In this document: positions 6,859-13,789 of the stretch, piece by piece
Layout of the letters: every line of letters starts with the position of its first letter
How positions within the stretch are numbered: position 1 is the stretch's first letter
Assembly: GCA_002407845.1 (NCBI GenBank)
Contig: DHPK01000020.1
Coordinates: 1 to 14,023 of the forward strand
DNA from: Leptolinea sp. UBA5366
GTDB taxonomy: Bacteria; Chloroflexota; Anaerolineae; Anaerolineales; Anaerolineaceae
Direction of reading: 5' to 3'
DNA: 14,023 bases
The notes under the pieces: model-generated
Database searches by the model: none
Told to the model about the DNA's origin: nothing
Seen by the model: only the letters and a program-made list of their open reading frames with translations
Program-made: the position numbers and the translations under genes

Positions 6859-8445
6859 TCAGCGCGTCTTGGTTGTTCCAAGCGTCAGGCGCACTTCAAT
6901 CGTCTCGCCGCCGCGCAGAATTGTCAGCGTGACCCGCTCGCCCGGCAGATAATTTGCCAGCTCAGCTTTCAGGTCAGCCACATTCGTAACTTCTGTCTCG
7001 TTAATCTGCTGAATAATGTCGTCGACTTCCAGGCTGGCATCGTCAGCCGGGCTGTCCTTCGTGATCTGACTGACTAAAGCGCCGGTGGTATTCTCGTCCA
7101 GATTGAGCGCAGTAATGTCTTCGCTGCTGATATCCTTGACATAGGTCCCCAGCCAGGCATCGCCTGTTTGCGACCGAACATCCTCTTCAGCTGCAACTGG
7201 CTTGTTTCTTTCTGCGGTTGTCGGGCGCGGAGCCAGTGTCAGTTCCTGATCCATTTCTTTCCCATCGCGAATCAGGTGCAGCGTGATCGTATCTCCCGCG
7301 CTGGTATTTGAAGCCAGGTAGGCGATAATATCATCCATCGCAGTCACTTCCTGATCATTGATCCGGGTGATGATATCCCCATCAATGAAAAACTCAGCCC
7401 GATCCAGCGTCGCGGTGTCTGTTCCGCCGACCAGTCCCGCCTTTTCAGCCGGACTGCCCTTTTGGACTGTCTGAACTAGCGCACCGCGCATGTCATGGTC
7501 GAGTTCAAGGACTTCATTGATCGCCGGTGTCAGCGCAATTCCGCTGATCCCGATCCAGGCATGGTCATATTTGCCGTCAGAAATCAATTTTGGCACAACG
7601 CGTTTCGCCAGATTTGCGGGGATCGCGTACCCGATGCCGGCTGAGGAGTAAGTCGATGAGGCAAAGGAATTAACGACCCCGATCACCTCTCCGTTTAGGT
7701 CGATCAAGACACCGCCGGAATTTCCGGGGTTGATCGCCGCATCCGTTTGAATCATATCCGGAATCGTATAGTTGCCATTCTCGGTTGCGCCGGACTCGAG
7801 GGCAAAACTGCGACCCAGAGCTGAAATAATCCCGGATGTGATCGTACCGGTATTGCCGAATGGATTTCCGATCGCCGCGACAAAATCACCAGCCTTGATT
7901 TGGCTTGAATCGCCCATCTTGACTGGCACCACATCGGTTTTGAAATCCTCTACCAGAATAACGGCAAGATCGCTGTCCGGGTCTGCGCCGACGAGGGTCG
8001 CGTCACGCTGGATTCCGTCTGAATAAGTGACCGTAATTTCGGTTGCATTCTCGATGACGTGATTATTCGTGACAATATGCCCTTCATTGTCCCAAACGAA
8101 ACCTGTTCCTGAACCATAGGTCATGTTCGGTTCAGCCTCTGTGTCTGGATTCACTTTCTCTTCTTTGTCCTGGGGCAGGTTAAACTGTTCCATATACGGG
8201 AAAATTTCTCGAAAATCAAAGGGCAGGCTCTCCATCTGATGATAGCTGGAGGATTGATCAGCCGGTACAGCGACTGCAATGTAAACTACCGACGGGTTGA
8301 TTTCTTCATAGAGCTGACTGAATGAAGTTTTGGTCTCAATGATCGCTTCTTCAGTCAGGGTGTCCTGAGCGAAGACTGGCATTACAGAACTGACACCAAT
8401 CATGATCGTTAGGAGAATTGTTAAAATTGTTCTTGAAAATTTCAT
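6859..8445 (-). CDS. Exported HtrA/DegP-type serine protease with two PDZ domains
   Basis: This is a 528-residue trypsin-fold protease of the HtrA/Deg family, which degrades or refolds damaged proteins outside the cytoplasmic membrane. In order: a signal peptide (hydrophobic run about 7-24, probable cleavage after VFA at 24-26); an acidic linker rich in Glu, Asp and Pro (90-107); and a protease domain (about 108-290) with catalytic His129 (TNNHV), Asp159 (DSDLAV) and Ser243 (GNSGG). Two PDZ domains follow, at about 296-403 and 429-522, joined by a linker rich in Thr, Glu and Pro. Two PDZ domains give the DegP/DegQ layout; the DegS-like and Gram-positive HtrA forms have one. The ATG at 8445 has AAGGA about 8 nt upstream. 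The predicted processing site suggests a secreted rather than anchored form, but an uncleaved N-terminal anchor is possible. It is transcribed alone, from the 150-nt gap after the AlkD-like gene. Confidence 0.94.
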   Translation of the reverse strand: MKFSRTILTILLTIMIGVSSVMPVFAQDTLTEEAIIETKTSFSQLYEEINPSVVYIAVAVPADQSSSYHQMESLPFDFREIFPYMEQFNLPQDKEEKVNPDTEAEPNMTYGSGTGFVWDNEGHIVTNNHVIENATEITVTYSDGIQRDATLVGADPDSDLAVILVEDFKTDVVPVKMGDSSQIKAGDFVAAIGNPFGNTGTITSGIISALGRSFALESGATENGNYTIPDMIQTDAAINPGNSGGVLIDLNGEVIGVVNSFASSTYSSAGIGYAIPANLAKRVVPKLISDGKYDHAWIGISGIALTPAINEVLELDHDMRGALVQTVQKGSPAEKAGLVGGTDTATLDRAEFFIDGDIITRINDQEVTAMDDIIAYLASNTSAGDTITLHLIRDGKEMDQELTLAPRPTTAERNKPVAAEEDVRSQTGDAWLGTYVKDISSEDITALNLDENTTGALVSQITKDSPADDASLEVDDIIQQINETEVTNVADLKAELANYLPGERVTLTILRGGETIEVRLTLGTTKTR

Positions 8446-8477
8446 TTTTTAGTTCCTTTCGTGCTATACAAATCCGC

Positions 8478-8493
8478 TCCAAATCCATTTGGA
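8478..8493. promoter_or_regulatory. Dyad upstream of the htrA-like gene
   Basis: TCCAAATCCATTTGGA is a perfect inverted repeat of two 7-bp arms around a 2-bp centre, 33-48 nt before the protease start codon. The position suits an operator or a leader element. No regulator is identified, and a chance occurrence cannot be excluded. Confidence 0.35.
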
Positions 8494-8576
8494 TTCGATA
8501 TATTTAAGCCTACTACCAAATTATTAGCGCAACATTAATTTTTCCAGAAAATAAAGCTTATAAATACATTAAGAAT

Positions 8577-8590
8577 CGGCACGATTGCCG
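8577..8590 (-). terminator. Weak hairpin after the AlkD-like gene
   Basis: A 5-bp G/C stem with a 4-nt loop (CGGCA-ATCG-TGCCG on the minus strand) lies 5 nt past the AlkD-like stop and is followed by ATTCTTAATG. It is short, with a poor T tract, so it is at best a weak terminator of the two-component operon. Confidence 0.3.
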
Positions 8591-8595
8591 GGAAT

Positions 8596-9294
8596 TCAGC
8601 GTTTCAATGCTCGAACAGCTGCCTTGTATTCATCAGAAGTTGTGCGGGACTCAAGAATTTTTTGCAGCGCTTTATTGCGCGTCCAATCATCCCATCCGCA
8701 ATCTTCCAAAAAGTCGAAAGTCTGCTGCGGAAATTTTGAAAAGTAGGCTGCGGCTGTCCAGGCAGCTGCCATATTCGCATAATAATGCGGGCTGTGAAAA
8801 CGCGCCAGCTGTTCCAGCGCTGCGTCCAGCCATTCCGGCTGGACGTAATGCGCCAGCATCATCACCAGCCCAAACCGCGCCGAATATTCCGCCTCGTGAT
8901 GAACGTAGGGCAGGATGAACTCCCAGGTTTCACGCGGGTATTTCTTCGCAATAGTCAACCCTGAGCAAAAACTGTCGCAGATGGACCAGGTATCAATTTT
9001 GGGAATAAATTGCCGCACGCGGTCAATTAATTGATCATAGGGCAGCTTGAGGCTGCTGATCACCAATCCCTGCAGCAGGCGTTCTTCAAATGTCTCATCC
9101 GTCACGGTCTGAAAAAACAGCTCGGGATCCTCCTGTGCGATCCCTTTTGCCAGCTTTCGCAGCTGCGGCAGCCGAACCCCGATGACTGTTTCGGGCGGAA
9201 CGCCGGGCAGCAGGCGAAGGCTGAATTGGCGGTAAGCCTCATCCGCAAGACTGTTCAGCTGCAAAATTAATGGGGTTTCGGCATGCTCTGTCAT
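8596..9294 (-). CDS. DNA alkylation repair protein (AlkD-like, HEAT/ARM-repeat glycosylase family)
   Basis: This 232-residue all-helical protein belongs to the AlkD-type DNA alkylation repair family (PF08713-type). Members excise N3- and N7-alkylated purines using a HEAT-repeat groove that holds the DNA. What is seen: the N-terminal GVRLPQLRKLAK (39-50), which is the family's 'G-V-x-x-P-x-[LI]-R' element; FEERLLQGLVI (69-79); IDTWSICDSFC (100-110), with Trp103 and Asp107 in the positions of the catalytic Trp/Asp pair of Bacillus cereus AlkD; Arg140 (YSARFGLVMML); and Trp179 (AAAWTAAAYF). The residue correspondences come from memory of the family, not an alignment. I chose the ATG at 9294 (AGGA 7 nt upstream) over a TTG one codon earlier. 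It starts 11 nt after the histidine kinase stop, so it is very probably the third gene of that operon. Confidence 0.85.
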   Translation of the reverse strand: MTEHAETPLILQLNSLADEAYRQFSLRLLPGVPPETVIGVRLPQLRKLAKGIAQEDPELFFQTVTDETFEERLLQGLVISSLKLPYDQLIDRVRQFIPKIDTWSICDSFCSGLTIAKKYPRETWEFILPYVHHEAEYSARFGLVMMLAHYVQPEWLDAALEQLARFHSPHYYANMAAAWTAAAYFSKFPQQTFDFLEDCGWDDWTRNKALQKILESRTTSDEYKAAVRALKR

Positions 9295-9305
9295 CAACCG
9301 ATCCT

Positions 9306-10739
9306 CTATCCTGCCTGCTCGATCGGCAGATGAATCGTGAATGTGCTGCCTTTGCCGAGCTCGCTCTGGACAGAGATCGTCCCCTGATGAGCCTGCACCA
9401 CATCCTGAGAGATGGTCAACCCAAGCCCCATTCCCTGTGTGAATCGCTTGTTTTCTGAGCCGCGATAAAAAGACTCAAAAATATGCAGCTGATCCTCCGC
9501 ACTGATGCCGATGCCTTCATCGTGAACGGAAATCTGAATTTCTTGTCCGACCTGGCAGGCACGCAAATAAACAGTCTTACCTTTCGGAGAATATTTAATC
9601 GCATTGCTCAGCAGGTTTCCAACCGCATGAAATAATCGGTTCTCGTCGATGTTCAGCGTCGGCAGATCAGGCTCAATTTCCGCTTTTAGGTCAACTTCCT
9701 TTCCCTTTGAAAATTCGATCCAATAGTCGTAGATGTCCTCCACCCATGGGGTCACAGCGGTGTTATTCATCACATACAAATTAATTGGGTCTGTCTTCTC
9801 ACGCAGCAGCGAAATATCACCGACCAGCAATTCCAGCCGTTTGATCTCATTTTTCATCCCGCTTGTCAGGTCGCGCGCCAGCCGTTCGTCCTGATCCGCG
9901 CCCATTTGCAGCGCATCGACGGCTGAGGATAATCCGCCCAGCGGCCGGCCGATCTCATGCGTCAGATATGAGACCAGTTTCACGCGCGTCTGTTCTGATG
10001 TGTCCAATTTTTGTGAGAGCGTGTTAAAGGCAGTGTTGAGTTTTTGCAATTCAACCGGTCCATCTTCCGGCAGGGGGTCGCTGCGCACCCCGATCGACAG
10101 ATCGTAAATCGCGTTCGTCGTCTTCGACAGGTTTTTCTCAAGGCTGGTTGCGTTGATCAGCCCGAAAATCCCGCCGATCAAAATCCCGCAAAGCATGATC
10201 ATTTTCACCCGGCTGCTGGTCTGCTCCAGTTGGTCGTTGAAATAAGTGGAGGGAAAATTAAGCCGAATCACGCCCAGCATCTGATTTTGATCATTTGCCA
10301 CCGGCACCATCATTGAAATAATCTCGTCCGATGGGCTGAACGGGTTAAAACGGGAAATGTTAAGAATTGGTTCAAATCCGGTCGCACCGAATTCCATCTC
10401 CAGCATAGGCGGCGGATAGCGGTTCGCGACGTCCATCAACCCGCCGGATTGATTGGTCGCAAGCGCATTCCACTCCTGATTAAACAGGATAACGCCGGTC
10501 ACCAGCTGCGGTCGAATTTCCCGGATCATCCTTTCTGCCTCGCCTTCACTCTCCCAAACCTTTGGATTTCCTTTTGAATACTGGGTGATCAACGCCGCCT
10601 GTTCCTGAATGGTCTCTTCCATATCTTTCAAAATGAAATGCGTTTCCATCGCATAGTTGAATGCAATCGCAATCAATGGGATCGTGATCATAACTGGAAG
10701 AATATGGCTGAAAATGAACCGGAGTTTAAGACTTTTCAT
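9306..10739 (-). CDS. Membrane-bound sensor histidine kinase
   Basis: This is a 477-residue two-component sensor kinase. In order: a membrane segment (about 8-30); an extracytoplasmic sensor region (about 31-175) of a mixed alpha/beta kind resembling dCache/PAS-like sensors; and a second membrane segment (about 179-197). A HAMP-like linker (198-250) follows. The dimerisation/phosphoacceptor helix has His261 in YLTHEIGRPLGG. The ATPase domain has N-box NLLSNAIKYS (375-384), G1 DEGIG (407-411), F-box FESFYRG and G2 GMGLGL (436-441). The H-box reads HEIGRPL instead of the usual HELRTPL/HEIRNPL (see findings). The ATG at 10739 overlaps the end of the response-regulator gene by 14 nt. An upstream start at 10847 would lie wholly inside that gene and is rejected. 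There is no clear ribosome binding site, which fits translational coupling. The ligand is unknown. Confidence 0.92.
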   Translation of the reverse strand: MKSLKLRFIFSHILPVMITIPLIAIAFNYAMETHFILKDMEETIQEQAALITQYSKGNPKVWESEGEAERMIREIRPQLVTGVILFNQEWNALATNQSGGLMDVANRYPPPMLEMEFGATGFEPILNISRFNPFSPSDEIISMMVPVANDQNQMLGVIRLNFPSTYFNDQLEQTSSRVKMIMLCGILIGGIFGLINATSLEKNLSKTTNAIYDLSIGVRSDPLPEDGPVELQKLNTAFNTLSQKLDTSEQTRVKLVSYLTHEIGRPLGGLSSAVDALQMGADQDERLARDLTSGMKNEIKRLELLVGDISLLREKTDPINLYVMNNTAVTPWVEDIYDYWIEFSKGKEVDLKAEIEPDLPTLNIDENRLFHAVGNLLSNAIKYSPKGKTVYLRACQVGQEIQISVHDEGIGISAEDQLHIFESFYRGSENKRFTQGMGLGLTISQDVVQAHQGTISVQSELGKGSTFTIHLPIEQAG

Positions 10740-11433
10740 TTTTGAGCATTGAATTGAACTTATATCCGACTGAGCGGATCGTAACAATGCGCTGCGGATG
10801 ATCGGGATCGATTTCAATCTTGCTGCGCAGCCAGCGGATATGCACATAGAGCACCTGCGGCTCGCCGTTATACTCGGCGCCCCAAACCCGTTTCAGCAGG
10901 TTGTCCGTGCTGATGACCTGATCGGCTTCAAGTGCAAACGCCGTTAAAAGATCAAATTCTTTTGGTGACAAATCCAAAACCCGTTTTTCAAGTGTGGCAG
11001 TGTGCAGCGAAAAATCAATCGTCAGATCCCCGACCTGCAGGACCTTCTCCGTCGGCTGCGGATAGGCGCTTTCGCGACGCCGCAGGACGGCTTTCACGTG
11101 TGCCATCAGCACATCAAAATCAAACGGCTTGGTAATATAGTCGTCTGCCCCGGCATTCAGTCCGATCACCTGATCGCTGCCGCTCCGGCGGGCAGTCAGA
11201 AAAATCACCGGGATATCCCTGATCTCGCGGATGTTTCCAATCGCGTCCAGCCCATCCATGCCCGGCAGACCAATATCCAGCAGGATCAAATCCGGCGGAT
11301 CAATCTGGATGATTGCAATCGCATCCTCGGCGTTCTCGGCAGTGTTTGCCTGAAAACCGCTTTTCTCAAAATTAAATGCCATACTGCGGCGCAGCAGTGT
11401 ATCGTCGTCAACAATCAAGATTTTATTTGCCAT
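10726..11433 (-). CDS. OmpR/PhoB-family response regulator
   Basis: This 235-residue DNA-binding response regulator has two parts. The receiver domain (about 3-120) has the acidic pair Asp10/Asp11 (LIVDDD), phosphoacceptor Asp53 (LILLDIGLPGMDG), Thr80 (FLTAR) and Lys102 (ITKPFD). A winged-helix effector domain of the OmpR/PhoB type (about 134-227) ends in the wing signature IRSVGYKF (219-226). The recognition helix lies around QVLYVHIRWLRSKI. It is the partner of the kinase whose start it overlaps. The ATG at 11433 is preferred. A TTG eight codons earlier would place extra residues before the first receiver strand. The dyad at 11455-11469 may be its own operator. Its targets are unknown; its own operon, including the AlkD-like gene, is the simplest candidate. 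Confidence 0.95.
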   Translation of the reverse strand: MANKILIVDDDTLLRRSMAFNFEKSGFQANTAENAEDAIAIIQIDPPDLILLDIGLPGMDGLDAIGNIREIRDIPVIFLTARRSGSDQVIGLNAGADDYITKPFDFDVLMAHVKAVLRRRESAYPQPTEKVLQVGDLTIDFSLHTATLEKRVLDLSPKEFDLLTAFALEADQVISTDNLLKRVWGAEYNGEPQVLYVHIRWLRSKIEIDPDHPQRIVTIRSVGYKFNSMLKNEKS

Positions 11434-11454
11434 CACGTCACTTTCTTTATCAAT

Positions 11455-11471
11455 CAATTAACATAATTGTA
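11455..11471 (-). promoter_or_regulatory. Candidate promoter -10 with overlapping dyad for the two-component operon
   Basis: On the minus strand TACAAT (complement of 11466-11471) matches TATAAT at five of six positions, about 32 nt before the response-regulator start. A perfect dyad, CAATTA-TGT-TAATTG (11455-11469), overlaps its downstream half, which is where a repressor or autoregulator could bind. No TTGACA-like -35 is seen at the right spacing. Confidence 0.4.
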
Positions 11472-11512
11472 TGCATAAATCCAGCGATTCAGCCTCTTTA
11501 AGCTCGATTTAA

Positions 11513-12679
11513 TCATCCGTACGCCTGCAGCGTCTCCAACATTGCCAAGAAATTATTAGCCGGCACATCGCTCTGGACGTTATGAATTGCAGCAAAAACA
11601 AACCCGCCGCCCTGACGGAGGTCATCAATCCGGCGTTTAACTTCTTCCCGAACGTCCTCTTCCGTCCCGAATGGCAAAATCCGCTGTGTATCGACGCCGC
11701 CGCCCCAAAACGTCAGGTCTTTCCCGAATTCGCGTTTGAGCACAGCCGTGTCCATCTCTTTCGCACTGACCTGCACTGGATTCAAAATGTTTACGCCCTC
11801 TTCGATCAGATAGGGGATCAGCGGTTTGCAGGCGCCGCAGGAATGATAAAAGACGAACACCTCTCCCTTGGCATAGGAATGAATAAACTGGAACAATTCC
11901 TTATGGTAAGGGTGAACCAGCTCTTTATACATCCGCGGCGAGATCAGCAAAGACTGCTGGGTCGCGAGATCGTCCGCCTCGTTAGCAATGATCGGATGAT
12001 CGCCGATCGTGTCCAGCGCTTTTTTCCAATAAGCCAGCTTATAATCTGTCACCCGCCGCATGACCGCATGGGCAAAAAGTTTATCAGCTGCCATATTGCT
12101 GAAAAATTTTTCGAATCCGTTCAGCCAGAGTGCCAGCTCCCAAACGCCCGGTCCGGAGCCGATCACCGCTGCCCTTTTTTCGTCATTCAGGATGTGTTCG
12201 GTCTGCACTTTCATCTCCGCAAACAGCCCTTCATCAGTCGGATCAGGCCATTGATAAGCCATCAGTCCAGCCTCGTCATTCACATCAGCCAGCGGATGAG
12301 CGACCATGTCAAAATAGTGTCCGTTTTCAATCGGCATCTTCCATTCGATGCCCCATTCATCGACCCGTCTGAAATAATTCCCCTTTTTCTCAATCGGGCG
12401 GGCATGACTGTTTTTCCGCGGCGCACCCGGCAGAACCCCTGAAACATCAACGTTGAGCGCTGTCTTGACATCTTCGTCAATCAGAGCGAGCTGCTGCGTG
12501 ATGTCAAGGATGACCGGATCAATTTTCGGCAGTCCCAGCGCATCCCGCAGCTTTCTATATGTGTGGACGTTCATTCCTGTCACGGCTGTCGCCCCGAGAT
12601 CAAAGGGGATCCTGTCCGGCTCTTGATGGCGTAAGGCTGCCAGCACGCGTTCATTACTTGTCATTCTGTCGTTTCCCAT
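11513..12679 (-). CDS. Uroporphyrinogen decarboxylase (URO-D) family protein, MtaA/CmuA-like
   Basis: This 388-residue TIM-barrel protein belongs to the URO-D superfamily. It looks like the branch related to methylcobamide:CoM methyltransferases (MtaA, MtbA, CmuA) rather than to true HemE. The N-terminus NERVLAALRHQEPDRIPFDLG (9-29) is the usual 'R-v-x-x-A-l-x-x-x-x-p-D-R-v-P' opening of that branch. The HSCG element (279-282, His279 and Cys281) corresponds to the H-x-C zinc ligands of MtaA. The C-terminus contains GGGVDTQ (326-332) and a GGGFVFAAIHNVQSDVP-type ending (357-373). I see no third Cys ligand in that last segment. The ATG at 12679 has a strong GGAGG a few nt upstream; the track-style extension to 12730 lacks one. 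No corrinoid protein or methyltransferase partner is in the window. A role in methyl transfer or demethylation is inferred from the family only. Confidence 0.85.
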   Translation of the reverse strand: MGNDRMTSNERVLAALRHQEPDRIPFDLGATAVTGMNVHTYRKLRDALGLPKIDPVILDITQQLALIDEDVKTALNVDVSGVLPGAPRKNSHARPIEKKGNYFRRVDEWGIEWKMPIENGHYFDMVAHPLADVNDEAGLMAYQWPDPTDEGLFAEMKVQTEHILNDEKRAAVIGSGPGVWELALWLNGFEKFFSNMAADKLFAHAVMRRVTDYKLAYWKKALDTIGDHPIIANEADDLATQQSLLISPRMYKELVHPYHKELFQFIHSYAKGEVFVFYHSCGACKPLIPYLIEEGVNILNPVQVSAKEMDTAVLKREFGKDLTFWGGGVDTQRILPFGTEEDVREEVKRRIDDLRQGGGFVFAAIHNVQSDVPANNFLAMLETLQAYG

Positions 12680-12852
12680 CGCACCCTCCCTAATACAGCT
12701 TCTCGTGTGTATTTTACGCTTGATGTTCAAAAATTTGGATGCAGTTTCCTGCAGTCCTGATAGGCAAAAGGATCAAACTTATTGATATGAGTATAAGTCA
12801 GAAAATTTTATGTAAAGGTTTTCCAGGCTTGAATCCCGCGGAATTTCAGCCA

Positions 12853-13674
12853 TTACCCCGATTGCGGCTGATGTTTCGATCGCAGCAGGTTTTGAATCAC
12901 TTCCTGAGACTGAGCAGAAACCAGCGGCAGCAATTTTCGGGCAATGCGGTGTACAACGCTGCCGGGGTTTGATTTTTCCACCATCTGCCGCAGGAAAAAG
13001 GAAGTTTCAACCTGCGATTTATCGAAAAGGTTTTTAAACAGGCTGGTCAGTTCTGGCTGCAAAATCGTCGGTGCGCTTTCCAGCAGCTGTTCCAGCAAAG
13101 TGAAAACAGCCGGCAGATTGATGAACTTTGGATCATCAGTCAGATAGTTCAGCATTAACACCGCGCGTTCCTGATCCATTGGCGTTCCCCCACTGGTCCA
13201 TTTCTGAGCGAGAGCTAGGAGCCTGTCAGGTTCCCGCTGTCGCAGCAAATGAGCGCCGTTGTGGATCAGCGTTTCCCTTTCTGAGGGATCCAGCGCCTCG
13301 GCTGACCAGGCATCGATCCGCGCCAGCACTTCTGAGGAAAATTCGAGCGGAATCTGACCCAGCATTTGAGTCGCGATCGTGTACATTTCGAAATTCGCGT
13401 CCTGCCATAACACATCGCAGAGCGTCAGCGCTGCCTGAGGCTGCTCGCGGATCGTCTGATAAAGCGCCAATTCCAGCTCGCGCAGCACCAGCCGCGGAAT
13501 TCGAATCTCGGACGTTTGGGTTCCGGGTTGAACACCGTGGCCAAAACGAAAAGACAATGTGCGATACTGATCGATCAGCTTCATCAAGCCATCCCGAAAA
13601 GCCTCCGGATTGGTGAAATCCCAGAGCAGGCTATTAATTTCTTTCCGCAGCTCGATCAGGTTTACTGCTGGCAT
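12853..13674 (-). CDS. HEAT/ARM-repeat-like protein, possibly a divergent AlkD-like protein
   Basis: This is a 273-residue soluble protein made almost wholly of amphipathic helices, with no signal peptide, membrane segment or catalytic motif that I can name. Its element order resembles AlkD-type proteins: IRIPRLVLRELE (57-68), then LCDVLWQDANFEMYTIATQMLGQIP (84-108), VLARIDAWS (115-123), RAVLMLNYL (169-177), and a final helix pair FFLRQMVEKS...RIARKLLPLV. The alkylpurine-glycosylase Trp/Asp pair is not evident. It could instead be a HEAT-repeat scaffold unrelated to repair. The ATG at 13674 has GGAG about 11 nt upstream and GGGG immediately before it. It follows the proS terminator, so it has its own promoter or depends on read-through, and it precedes the URO-D gene by 173 nt. 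The gene is real (long frame, sensible composition); the function is not assigned. Confidence 0.7.
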   Translation of the reverse strand: MPAVNLIELRKEINSLLWDFTNPEAFRDGLMKLIDQYRTLSFRFGHGVQPGTQTSEIRIPRLVLRELELALYQTIREQPQAALTLCDVLWQDANFEMYTIATQMLGQIPLEFSSEVLARIDAWSAEALDPSERETLIHNGAHLLRQREPDRLLALAQKWTSGGTPMDQERAVLMLNYLTDDPKFINLPAVFTLLEQLLESAPTILQPELTSLFKNLFDKSQVETSFFLRQMVEKSNPGSVVHRIARKLLPLVSAQSQEVIQNLLRSKHQPQSG

Positions 13675-13723
13675 CCCCGGCTAATCTCCATTCTTTTTAT
13701 TCGTTGAGACGCTGTCAGATTCG

Positions 13724-13763
13724 AAAAACGATGGACGATCAGATTTCTGCTGAACGCCCATCG
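13724..13763 (-). terminator. Rho-independent terminator of proS
   Basis: On the minus strand a 9-bp stem with one G-U pair (13755-13763 with 13729-13737) continues inward, after one mismatch, with four more pairs. A TTTTT tract follows directly (complement of 13724-13728). It lies about 27 nt past the proS stop. Confidence 0.8.
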
Positions 13764-13789
13764 TTTCATCCGCAACCATTTCCGCTAAT

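Noticed and set aside
11582..12442. 286-residue plus-strand ORF opposite the URO-D gene
   Set aside because: It is an antisense shadow of a gene with a clear family match. Its composition, rich in Phe, Ile, Pro and Arg, shows no recognisable motif.
12680..12852. 173-nt gap between the HEAT-like and URO-D genes, examined for an RNA gene or riboswitch
   Set aside because: I see only an imperfect dyad around 12737-12757 (GGATGCAG...CTGCAGTCC) and A/T-rich promoter-like sequence. Nothing matches a known riboswitch class or tRNA.
13128..13616. 162-residue plus-strand ORF opposite the HEAT-like gene
   Set aside because: It is rich in Arg, Ser, Pro and Ala without motifs, lies wholly antisense to a better frame, and has no ribosome binding site that I can see.
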